DNA from: Tetraselmis striata | Taxonomy: Eukaryota; Chlorophyta; Chlorodendrophyceae; Chlorodendrales; Chlorodendraceae | Direction: 5' to 3' | Length of the DNA stretch: 64,000 bases | Assembly: GCA_006384855.1 (NCBI GenBank) | Contig: VCJN01002214.1 | Location: 19,331-83,330 of the forward strand | Shown here: piece by piece, positions 54,100 to 64,000 of the stretch | Layout of the letters: the number at the start of each line of letters is the position of its first letter | How positions within the stretch are numbered: the first letter of the stretch is position 1 | Notes under the pieces: model-generated | Seen by the model: only the letters and a program-made list of their open reading frames with translations | Database searches by the model: none | What the model was told of the DNA's origin: nothing | Program-made: the position numbers and the translations under genes

Positions 54100-56550
54100 T
54101 AAGAGAGGGGGCTATGTGGTTTGCCGAGCTCGATGTTGAGGCTCGACGCATGAGGGCGCCGGCTGCCCGAGAAGCAGACGAGGGGCGGTAGAAAATCCGG
54201 GTTGGGCACCGGGCTCGAAGGGAGAGACGGAAGGCGACCGCCGGCCACTGGGGAGGACCGACGCCAACGCGCACGCCGAGGCGGCCGGCGGGCGCAAAGA
54301 GGTCCGGGGAGGGCGGGAAGACAACCACCTCGGATGCCATTTCCGAGAGGCGTTGGTGCCAACTGCGGTCGGACCAGTAGGGCACGATGACGGTGGCCAC
54401 CGCGCCGGAGGTCTGGAGTTTGATGGCGAGGTCGTCGATTAGGCCCCAAGGAGGGTTGCACCCATTGTGCTCACGACGCTACAGGCCATCGGAGAGGCGC
54501 ATGCTGTCGGTAGCCTCGCTGCAAGAGTCACGCCAGCGAGAATCGTAGCGCGGGAGCCGCGCGTTCTCCATGGTAGCGAAGCGGTCGATGGTGTGACGCC
54601 CCTAGATGTTGTCGAGGTGGTTGAAGTGGCGTAGGTTGAACGCTCAGTCGTCGTAGTCAATCTCGCGGCTGAGGCGTTCAGCCCATATGTTCGCTGTGGT
54701 GTTGATGCGGCGCGCGTGGATGGAGATGTCGTTGGAGTCAAGGATGAACCATAGTTTTCGTAGCTCTGTCATGAGCAGAGGGGAGCGAAAGGAGAGGTTG
54801 GCGAGGATGTGGACCACCCCCATGTTGTCATCGCGAAGCAGCACATGTCGATCTCGCAGCTCCGAGAGGAAGGTCAGCACGGAGTATCGGACAGTCTTGA
54901 GCTCCTTGTAGGTGTTGTGCAGCTCGCGGTCGCGATAGTACTGGAAACCACGCGCCTCAGTGGTCTCGTTGATGACGGCGCCCCACCCGTAGCCGGACAT
55001 GTCGACGTGCATGTAAGCCGTTTCCACGGGCTTGTAGATGGAGCGGCCGTTGCTGTGGTTGGGAACCCGCCACCCACCATTCGAGGTCACGTCGGAGCTG
55101 GAGCGTCATCTTGACACGCCCGCTCCACGAGTCCTTCGTGCGGAGTACGTCTTGCAGCTTGCGCAAGTAGAACCACGCCGGCTTGATGACGAGAAACAAG
55201 AGCTGGGCACGACCTGCCGAGGATGCGAGCTGTGGCACAGGCAGCCATCGCTTGACAAGCTTAGCACGGCAAATGAGGCCAAGGACTGTAGCGGCGAGTG
55301 AATCGAGTTTTCGAGGGGTGGTTCGAATCGTATAACTCTACTGTGAGTCGAGCTCCATACTGAGGTGCTTCTCCCGTTGTACCGGCTCCCAATTGTCCGT
55401 TGTCGGGGTGTCGGCTCAGACGTAGCTTTCCGAGCAAAGAGGTGAGGCGGTCGCACACAGCGTAGGCTTGCGCCCGGCTGGACGCAAAGAACATATAGTC
55501 TTCCATGTAGGGGAGCATGCGACAGTCACGGAAGTGGCTGCGCAGCGCTTGACGTCGCCCCATGCTGAGCTTGGCGTGACGACGCACCTCTTGGGAGGTC
55601 ACTGCGAAGTCGGGGCGCCGCAGATTGCGGGTGAACGCTGCAGTGAGAGAAAATAAGTATTTAGGGCTCAAGCTCCACCCCATGGGGAGCCCCGCCAGCC
55701 GGTATAGCTTGCCTCGGTAGTTGAAGGTAAAGTAGTCTCGGTCCTCGGGAGCGATGCCGACTCACGGCGTAGAAGTCGTCATGTAGGTCCATGAAAAGCA
55801 TGTAGTCACCCGGCCGGGCTAGGTGACGTAGTCGCGTAAGGGTATGTATCGAACCCCATGTCATGCTCCTCGCAGTACCAATTACGGGGTCGTAGGTCGA
55901 TGATGAGCCGCTACTTGTTAACGCCCGGCTTAGGTACGAGGAGCAACCGCGAGACCCACCGTGAGTAGTGGCCTTCCTCCCACGCTCCGCTAGCCAGGAA
56001 GCGAGCAAGCTCGCAGTCCACGAAGCGTAGTCGGTCGGGGGGCGCGTCTTCCATCGAGATCCCTTGGCGAAAGGGGGAAGGCGGCCCGTTCTTGGACGGG
56101 ATGCGTACCCCGTTGCGGATCATGTCGACGACCTTGCGTCCGGCGCCGATGTCCGCTCATGCTTGCCCGTTGCGTCGCACCCAGTGGCGCATGGAAGCAA
56201 ACATACTCATGAGTGCACGAGTCGACACGCAACCCGGAGTCCGCATGGCTGCGCGCTTGGCGCGTAGGTGTTCGTCCTCGTCGCTTGGGAGCGACATCGA
56301 CCGCCCTAGGCCGCGTGCCCGTCGCGCGTCGAGGCAAGAATACCGACCAAAGGGAGCAGCTCGTTCGGTCACGGTAGTCGAGTCGACCACCGGCCGGACA
56401 CGGAATCCTTGCTAGTCCCGAGGTAGGCGTTTGAATCGGCCAGCTAGGCCGAGGCATTGGGCAGTCAGCGCGAAGATGGAGCGTGCCATGAGGGTGAGGG
56501 CACGCACGCACCAGTATCACCAACCCGCGCAACATGCGCGGTCGGGATGG
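54100..56550 (-). pseudogene. Broken RT/RNase H polyprotein of the retroelement
   Basis: In order on the - strand: an N-terminal part of unclear content (56.5-56.15 kb); the RT entry region (GPPSPFRQGI, LVPKPGVNK, about 56.1-55.91 kb); RT palm pieces in shifted frames (LIIDLRP, FMDLHDDFYAV, then FNYRGKLYRLAGLPMGWSL, 55.91-55.65 kb); the catalytic box reading YMED instead of YxDD (about 55.5 kb); RNase H (HVDMSGYGWG, LLRDDNMGVVHIL, ANIWAERLSR, 55.1-54.65 kb); and a DRFA...NPPWGLIDDL module (54.6-54.2 kb). In-frame stops lie at 55913-55911, 54646-54644, 54604-54602 and 54481-54479, with at least two frameshifts near 55.76 and 55.35 kb. It is non-functional. Confidence 0.75.
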
Positions 56551-56760
56551 GGGCTCGTTGAGAAGAGGGGCATGGTGTAAGACGTTTTAGCGCTCGCCTT
56601 TCGAAGGTGCGATTTTAAGTCGTCAGCTCTCAGCAGACCGGCAGAATTCGGCTATTCGCACCCAAGAAGACGGTACCGGCGGTCGAAGGAAGGCGGGTCT
56701 TCACACGCGGATCGGGCGCGCAGGAAGCCAAAGCTTCTTGCACGGGACGATTTAGGGGGA

Positions 56761-57075
56761 TGCAGCCCGCCACAATCATGGTAGGCGATGATGGAAGATG
56801 GGGACAGCAAATAGCCCGCTAGTTTTTATAAGCAGAATTCTACCTTGAGTTGGGTCGACTCACAGCGTAGTGCTGGAGTTGACCGTGCTCGTTCGTACGG
56901 CAGTTTCTCTCTATGTCAGATTTCGGGTGTTGAAGCACGCGTACTACCGTGTTTAAGTACATGTATCGCTGCGTACGTTGCGCATGCGTGCCACATTTGT
57001 AACGTGTACGCAGGCGAGCGGGCGCAGCGGTAGCCGGGCGCGGAAAGGATACCCCAACTAATGGTAGTAAACAAT
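56761..57075 (-). repeat. 5' terminal direct repeat of the retroelement
   Basis: Direct-repeat partner of 53765-54093. The element body follows on the - strand side. Confidence 0.75.
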
Positions 57076-57274
57076 ACAGTGTTCACTTCCACACGGCAAC
57101 GATATCGATCTGGCGACATGTGGCGTGCAGCCTGCGTACGGATGGAGATCCACCCGTTCAATACTTTTGACGCCTGTAGTAGACCGGAAGTAGTAGTGAT
57201 GTGCCGTGTGTCTGGCCAACTTGTCGTTGCGGGAGCCATGGTAGCGGATGATGCCTGAAACAATGCGTCAATAA

Positions 57275-57279
57275 TTACA
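57275..57279 (-). promoter_or_regulatory. TGTAA poly(A) signal of the channel gene
   Basis: TGTAA on the - strand about 235 bases after the last stop of the channel/C-terminal exons. Confidence 0.45.
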
Positions 57280-57513
57280 TCCAAGAAACTGTGCTGCCGT
57301 GAACGCGCGGACTCGCCTTTCGGTCCGCCACCGGGTGCTCGCTCATCACAGTGTATCTACCCCGATTTCCCAGTGTGTCCCCGCACCCCCCCTTCCCCTC
57401 GCGACCCCATTTCGGCGAGGCGCCGCTGCTGGCGTGTTGCTGTGCCCTTTAGCATGAAGCGTATCAATATCGCCAGCGTTTGTCACGACATCTTCGGTAT
57501 TTCATTTCGATAT

Positions 57514-60500
57514 TCATCCAGGCGCGACGGGGGCCGAGCTGCTGGCGATGCTGGTCACGGACGCCCGCTGATACTGCGGAGCGCTGGCAATGGAGTACGT
57601 CGGGCTCCCAGCCGTGGTCTCCGGCAAATCAATCGAGCTCGCCAGCGCCAGCAGCCTCTGCGCCTGCAGCGCCGTCACGCGCCGCTGCATGACTTGCTTC
57701 AGCTTGGGCGCGAACCTGAAGTCCGTGGCATGCCTCGCGGTGCCCGCGCGGGACTTGGTGGCCCGGGCCATGATCCCCGCCAGAACGTCGACGACCGGGC
57801 GCAGCTTCTCCGCCTCCTCCGCCCCTGCCTCCTCGCCCTCCATCTGGGACGTCGCACGGCGGCTCACCAAGTTGGCGAGAATCAGGTCGCTCTGTCGCCT
57901 GTGGTCGAGTGGGTCGCAAGTGTTATTCGCCGGCGTGCAGATGTCCCAGCTTTTTTTGACCGCAGGCGAGCACGGCGGGGAATAATCGATGGAATGCAGA
58001 GTCGCGACCGTGGCATGGCAATATTTAGAAAGGGCGCAGCAGTCCCACAGGGTCAGTCGACAGGCCGCACAAGCGATTCATGTCGGGAGCGGGCGGCATC
58101 GCGACGTACTTTGCCACATCGTTGATCTCCTCAAGATCCAGGTCGGAGCTCGCGACCCGATCCAGCGCGTCCTCGGTCATCAAAGACGAGGTGATCATGC
58201 CGACCTGCACGTGACGCAGTTAGTCCCCGACACAAAAGAGGTAAGGCCCCCATCACTGGCACGAGCCTATATGAACCGGCGACAGCCTGGCAGCGAGGCG
58301 CGCAATGTCGGGCGAGCTGCACAGTCCCCCCCCCCCCCCCCCCCTTCCCTACCCCCGACTCACCCAAACACACTCGTGGAACAGATAGCAACAGATGAGT
58401 AAAGCAACGTTAGGAGGAGTAGTGGTTTATATTTGCCATCTGCGAGAGGTAATTAAGGGGGAATCGAGGCAATAAATAAACGGAGACAGAGAGAAACCTT
58501 GCGTGAAGGTGTAGGAGATTAGAGCGTATTACCGCATCCCATTCGGGTAAGCAGGCAAGCCCTTGGCGAATAAAGCATTATGTTGCTATCGGATTTCTGT
58601 AACGTGTTCATGAGGAAATCAGCACGCCAGGGTGACACACATTGGCCACAAACAGCTTTGGTCCATCAGCGGCAGACTCCGCATCCCTTGGTTCAACAGA
58701 CATAGGTACTCCACCACGTTGGTGCGCAAACTAAAGTCACAACTCACACACGCTGCAGCGCGCAATCGACGGAATCATGGGAAGCGGAGGGCGCCTCCAC
58801 ATCGCCGCAAAAAAGTCAACCCGGTAACCGGCTAGTGTGATGGTGCAAACAATCACAGCAATTGTTACTCTTATGGAGAGGAGCTGTTTTGTCGGGTCGA
58901 TGAGCCAGCGGTAACACTTGCCAGGATAACGAAGAACATCGCTCCAACCTGCACACCAAAAGCAGGGAAGGGGGGGGGTCAAGGGATATGGCTTGGGAGG
59001 GGCCCAACTGTAAAAAGGCAGGCCCGCACGTACCCGCGCAAATCGCGCAGTATTTGTGCAGCTTGCTGAAACTGCTGACGCTAATACGACCTGGATTGAA
59101 ATCTGTGTAGCTGGGCATGTAGAGGAGCAGACCTACAGCTACGTTGATTTTCCCCTGATCAAAAGTCAATAAACGTCAAATTATCAAGACAGTTTTTCTA
59201 TTCTACTCTATTCTATTTGCCGCACTTGCATCTTAATAGACTGGCGACTTAGATTGAATTAAAGTCAGACTCTCCTGGCAATGTACTCTGATAGTTTCCA
59301 GGTAGGTATACACTTCCTGTCTCCGCCGGGCGGGGAAGGGGGGAGTGACATTAAGATAGAAACCCCGCGAAAACGTGGTGACGGGAGGAAGTTCACGGGT
59401 TCACGCAGCCGTGAGGCAGCTGGGCGGCATGTGTATTTGGAAGACTGGGAGGAAAAAGTTTGAAATCCAAGTTTGAACAAATTTGATTTCAATTTCAATA
59501 CAGGAGGTAATGGAGGCAGCGTACCAGCATGCTGACGGTGGTGACCAGCAGCTCCAGCATCGTCCCTGCCGCAGCAGGGGGAGCACCGCGCTTAGGCGCA
59601 CATGCCGCCTCGGTTGCCCCCTAATACCGGAAGCGCCACTCGTTCAGGCGCAGAGATGGCATCGTTCCTGGGCGGGCGCGTCGCACCTGGGGTGCCCGCA
59701 GGCCCGTATCCGATGCACAGCATGTGCGACAGTGCGATGAAGAGGGAGTAGAGGTACTGCTTTCCTTTCGACATGTTGATGACATCTGCATGCCATCCGC
59801 ACGAACATCGATCCTCCACTTCAGTGGGTCATCGGCAGGAGGCACGCGCACTCATGGCAGGATCCGTTTGAATGGAATATGAGAGCAATAGAAAGAGGAG
59901 GAGGGGAGAGGGGGGGGGGGGGGGGGGCCCAAGGAATGTAAGTAGCACTGTTGCACTTAATATGTAGGTCCAGCCCCACCCCCACCCCCCTCGCATCTCC
60001 CCCATTTCATCCATCCCTTCCCTTCTCCCTGGGGATTTCGACAGCATAGATGCCTGCACAACATACAGTAGCTTCCTCCGGTTCTAGAACTTATCCACCA
60101 AATGGCAGCAAAGCGGTGCATGCTGATTGGCTTTGCCCTGACAGCATGTCGTTGTGTTAGGGGTCCAGGAGTGAGCCTAGTCAATGGGCACTGGCTCAGC
60201 GGGCCAATCGCACCGTGCTGAATGACCCAGCTCTGCTCTGGGAACTCTTCCAGCTGGCTGGCGAAGAAGATGACACACGCGTCGAAGTGCGCAAACACCT
60301 GCAGGGCGAGCCGCATAATCGTGGGACCGCTTGCATGGCAGCTGCCCCCCTTGGACGGCGCAACAGCATTGTCGGCATGGCGTCTCTGTGAGGCAGGGTG
60401 GCGGCGCACGTACGACGATCAGGAAGCAGAGCTTGCCCATCCTCATGTAGTGCGACGGGACGCGGATGAGCTCCTGCCACGTCTTGAGGTAGCGGAACAT

Positions 60501-63500
60501 GCGGTGGAGGCGGAAGAGCCTGAGCGCGCGCGTGATCCTGACGTACACCGCCTGCGGCATCGGCGCTCATCGGCCTCAGCAACGGCAGCGCGCTACCCTC
60601 AGGCGGGCCAAGCGTGACGCATGGCGCTCCGCAGCAGTGCTTGCGGGTGGCGCGGGCAGGCGCACCGTGCGGCCAATTGGCTCCGGGGTGAGCTGGGTCA
60701 CGAGGAAGTCCACGGGTACGGTCGCTATGAGGTCAAAGACTGGCGACGATGCGGAGCCAATCCCACCGCACAACAGAAAGCGTCATCTCAGCCGGGGCAT
60801 GAAGTTGCAAAAGCCTGCGTGGCCATGTCATCGGCGCGAGGGTGAATGCGCACGTGGCAGGTGCAGCTAACGCTTGTAGCAGGGCAGGACTTGAGCCGGA
60901 GCCGCGCCCTCACCAAACCACGTTTTGATGTAATGGAGCGCCGACTGCTTGTACCGCCGCTCGACTTTGAGTTCCTGCGACTCGTCTATACACGGAGGCC
61001 CGGCATGTCAGCAGTGTCAGCTCCCGGCGGCTCAGGTGAGCTACTGGTCGCTGCGGATCCGCCGCACATGTGGAGAGACGCATGCGGGTTTGCGCAGGAA
61101 TGGCGCAGCGTGTGGTGCATCGCTGCCAGCGCCAGGTGGTGCAGAGGCGCACCGTCAAAGACAAAGTAGCCGGTGCAGAAGTTGACGAAGATGTCAATGA
61201 AGAAGATGACATCCACCATGAGATCCGCGATTGTCATCGGACCTACGTGGCGCAGTATCATTCAGGACCGGGAAAAAGAGCATTCTGCGGATCATGGCGA
61301 ATGTGGAATAATATAGGTGATGACACGTGTCAAGCAGCTATTCCCGCGACACGTCAGGGCGGCGCGTATTGTCTCCCTCATCAGCCCTCTTTTTCGCATC
61401 TCCGCGGCGGTCAGCACTTACCGATTTCCTCATCCCCAAAGCCGACGCGCATCGGCAGGATGAAGCAGGTCCACGCCACGCACAGGATGATGACCATGTC
61501 CCACCGGCAGCGCATCTGTTAGCGACCCAGCAGGCGGAGCGCAAAGCTTTAGTCTGCGGCGCGCAAATACATCTCACTGTTTGCCGCTCGACGGCGTAGC
61601 AAAGCACTGATCCCTTGCATGGCCGAGATGACAATGACAACACTGAAAGGCGAGAATGATATATGTGATAATATAATAATAGCACTCTTTCCATCCCTTG
61701 CGTGCCAGGGCAGTGTATCAGTGACGCTGCGATGATACGTCCGGGCAGGAGGGGCAGGAGGGCGTCACCGCTGATCTGGGGTCAAGGGCCAGCCGCTTGG
61801 GCGGCTTGCCAGAAGTATAGGAATCCGACAGTGTCTTCATGTAGGTCAGCTCGTCCGCGTACAGCTCGTCCTCGTACCTGCCCAGCAGCTTCCCCATCAG
61901 CGTGGTCTCCCCTGACTGGTGGTGGTGCTGGGCCAGCATGTGCTCTTTCTTGGCCCATCGGGGGATTTGCTGCCGGTTGACGGTCGCCCCGCTGTCGTCG
62001 AAGCTCTGCCGTATGTACCTGGATTCTGTTAAGTGCATGTTGGCGCATCAGTATGGGACACGACGCACAGTGCCATCGGCCGCTGCATGGCTGTATGCGC
62101 ATGACACGCAAGAGTATGTACAGTATCAAATCCATTTCATAGGGGTGTACATGACACGATCCCGTAAATTCAAACGTATATGCAAATACTGAGTCAAGTA
62201 AATTAGTTTGAACACTGAACAACACATGTTTGACGCTTCAGCAAACATTAATGAATCTGACGCTTGAACGATAACTCGACCGAAGGGCCGCGACGGCACG
62301 GACTAACGATTTCGTTGCTGTCTGCACTCTGTCGGGGGTGCTGATTCACCTGTCTGAGTTCCACCGTTGACGCTGCTGCGTCGGGCCTGCGCCGGGTTGG
62401 CAGTATTTTTGCGGACGCCGCCGGCTGCTTGAGGCTCGGAACACATGTCGTCTTCGACGTACTCATCAGTGTCAACGCCGTCAAAATCAGTCAGACCCGA
62501 CATCCGCGTAGGTCGTGTCGAAGGCATCGTAGATCGTACGTAGCGAATGGCGTGCTTCTTCGTGCGAGATTCCAGAAGATGCCGCTGGGCCAGGTTGTAG
62601 TCATCCACAGCAAACGAGCCGTCGAGAAGCTCCGTCTCATCCTGGTTGATAAAAATCAAGGACCCGTTCTCTAGATCGCATCCGCCCTCATCCTGGTCAT
62701 CTCTGATGCGTGCAAGTTCCTGCGCACGAAATAACAACCATTGACATCGTGTACAGTGTCATATCCTGTGCACATTCACAGATGGCATAATAATTTACCA
62801 GACATCTATTCTGGGTCGCCCAACTTGCATCCCCGTCGCAGATATATATTCGATCGCCTTATAACCGCGCCACGACGATAGTGTATTTTGAAGATTTCGC
62901 ATCCCTCGTAACAGAAACAGATACCATTACATTAACGCAGGTACGACAAACGCATCCCGGATATCCGGAGTCGCAGTTTAATTCTGGGATAGGCTGGGGA
63001 CTGCGAATGCGCACCTCAGGATCAGTTGTGAAAATGCCGGGCCGGCGGTCGCGAGCACCAGGGTTGAAGTTTGGGGTCCGAGGTGGCTGCTGCTCTTGTT
63101 TACCCAGAGCATCCTTGATCCTGTGCTCCTCGGAATCATCTCGGATGTCAGAGTCAATCCCAAAGGAGGCCGATACAAGTTGCTGAGGCTCGTCGTCTAC
63201 ATCATCGAGCTCGCATAACTTTGTTACGCCCTCTCCAGAAGGTTCTATTTCCACAAAAGCTGTAGGGGTCGTCGACTCCTCCGGCGCGACTTTGTTGCTG
63301 CCGACTTTGGAAAACATGGAGATTGCCCGCCTAATTTCTGGCGTCGCGGATATCAATGCTGGTCGCGGCTCTTGTAGAGCCTGCTGCCCCTTTTCGCGCG
63401 GGGACGCGCGCGCTGTTGAATCCAGTCTACCAATGTTGATATGGAACGGCGAGATGAGTCTCCTCTGGATGAACTTGGACAGTTGGCACGACTCGCGGGA

Positions 63501-63519
63501 CTTGTTTCGCGGCCGGTCA
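57514..63519 (-). CDS. HCN/CNG-superfamily cation channel, CNBD not found (about 14 exons, 5' end uncertain)
   Basis: Exons: 63519?-63015, 62719-62350, 62025-61769, 61515-61422 (S1, WDMVIILCVAWTCFILP), 61242-61153 (S2, DLMVDVIFFIDIFVNFCTGY), 60985-60914, 60739-60666 (S3, FDLIATVPVDFL), 60551-60414 (S4, VRITRALRLFRLHRMFR), 60298-60214 (S5, FAHFDACVIFFASQ), 59785-59687 (pore, SLFIALSHMLCIGYG), 59565-59525 and 58948-~58900 (S6, VGAMFFVILASVTA), then 58204-58110 and 57898-57514. The turret WVIQHDVINMSKGKQYLYS and filter CIGYG match HCN channels closely. A plasma- or flagellar-membrane K+/Na+ channel is inferred. The 250-residue cytosolic N-terminus is acidic and unlike known domains. The S6 exon end is unresolved. 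The last two exons (LEEINDVAK, then RQSDLILANLVSRR...) join each other in frame but could belong to a separate small gene. The true start may be outside the modelled exons. Confidence 0.72.
59390..59490 (+). repeat. GTGAGACAGCTGG dispersed element, copy 4
   Basis: Fourth member (GGTTCACGCAGCCGTGAGGC, AGCTGGGCGGC, GGAAGACTGGGAGG, ending in AAATCCAAGTTTGAACAAAT-like text). It lies in an intron of the channel gene, antisense to it. Confidence 0.6.
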
Positions 63520-64000
63520 CTTCAGAATAAGTTTGTAGTATTTGCGTCAAGAAGGTGTCGCAGTGGAGCTACGCTGAGATCCTGTCACAACATCAACTAG
63601 GGGGCGCTGCTTCAATCTACACGGCACAGAAGCCAGGGTTAAAGGTGTGTATCGCGCCTGATAGACTGGACGTCTCGCATCGACATACTATGTAGGTCGA
63701 AGTTGCATCTATTGAAACACATGCCGCTCAGGCTTGCAACACGGTTGTCACATTAAAACTGACAATCTTCTTTGCATTATTTTATACTTATATAAGTGTT
63801 TCATTTTGAAACTTAATTTGCTAAGGCGCGGACCAATGCCAGGCAATCAGTCAGTCATTATACACACGCCCTTTCAGAAATTATCATGGACGAACAAGGG
63901 CGTAAAACATACGGAATATAGGTATCGATACGGGATATGACCACTGATATGCGGTATATACGTATCGATACACTTGCACCACTTCCAGAATCCAGTGTTG
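63520..64000. other. Upstream of the channel gene; nothing recognised
   Basis: AT-richer sequence with no gene seen; it may contain a further 5' exon or the promoter of the channel gene. Confidence 0.3.

Larger units (their letters stand above)
53765..57075 (-). mobile_element. Decayed DIRS/PAT-like retroelement with direct terminal repeats
   Basis: A 3.3-kb element on the - strand: 5' terminal repeat 56761-57075, a reverse transcriptase region, an RNase H region, then a NPPW-containing domain typical of DIRS/Ngaro/PAT-type polyproteins of algae, and 3' terminal repeat 53765-54093. No tyrosine recombinase or integrase is found, so it is incomplete. The arrangement of direct repeats fits PAT-like split direct repeats or LTRs; the RT/RNase H text favours the DIRS order. 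It is immobile because of stops and frameshifts. Confidence 0.7.

Noticed and set aside
61600..61660. Possible extra channel exon reading VVIVISAMQG
   Set aside because: Its phase does not fit between the exon ending at 61769 and the S1 exon starting at 61515, which join each other in frame (LDPRSA then MRCRWD).

Overview
The window looks like nuclear DNA of a chlorophyte green alga, probably one with a motile flagellate stage. The support is compositional and structural. It is GC-rich and intron-dense, with short introns full of G/C homopolymer runs. TGTAA-type putative poly(A) signals follow several stop codons. Interstitial TTTAGGG/TTTTAGGG telomere-like repeats occur near 20.4 kb. The gene set is eukaryotic (eIF5, ALG13, the ER lectin OS-9, an Hsp100, an HCN-type channel, a DZIP1-like ciliary protein). 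I cannot name the species.

Layout. 0-1.1 kb: 3' part of a membrane-anchored protein with two lipid-transfer-type 8-cysteine modules (+). 1.1-6.5 kb: no gene, a duplicated dispersed repeat, an AT-rich block and a tRNA-derived SINE-like sequence. 6.6-7.2 kb: ALG13 (+). 8.1-9.8 kb: eIF5 (-). 9.8-12.9 kb: intergenic with a repeat pair. 12.9-16.9 kb: an OS-9/Yos9-like ER lectin ending in RDEL (+, 9 exons). 18.7-24.3 kb: a coiled-coil protein with two tandem DZIP1-type N-terminal domains (-, 9 exons), its introns carrying a 3x tandem repeat and many telobox motifs. 25.0-25.5 kb: a decayed ORF. 26.0-29.9 kb: an unrecognised gene with a very basic C-terminus (-). 30.7-34.2 kb: a probable organelle-targeted helical-repeat protein (+, 5 exons). 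35.6-48.1 kb: a 20-exon divergent Hsp100 (ClpB-like) gene (-). 48.1-50.3 kb: intergenic with a hairpin and a MITE-like element. 50.3-51.6 kb: a DUF501 protein (-, 3 exons). 53.8-57.1 kb: a decayed DIRS/PAT-like retroelement (-). 57.5-63.5 kb: an HCN-like cation channel gene (-) in which I find no cyclic-nucleotide-binding domain.

Exon models were built by hand from frame continuity, AG acceptors and GT or GC donors. For eIF5, OS-9, the DZIP1-like gene, the helical-repeat gene, the Hsp100 and DUF501 every junction keeps frame and the total is a multiple of three. The genes are not an operon and have unrelated functions. Two (ALG13 and OS-9) act in ER N-glycosylation and glycoprotein quality control, and two (DZIP1-like and perhaps the channel) could serve a flagellum.

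The most unusual object is the Hsp100. It has a mitochondrial-type presequence, no Clp-N domain, an intact first AAA+ ring, a CX2C-X15-CX2C zinc-ribbon-like module where ClpB carries its coiled-coil M domain, and a second AAA+ ring that keeps Walker A and the aromatic pore loop but has lost the Walker B glutamate, the sensor-1 asparagine and the sensor-2 arginine. A genome-style feature also stands out: long poly-C runs (sense strand) lie immediately downstream of many 5' splice sites in seven different genes, and several introns start with GC rather than GT.
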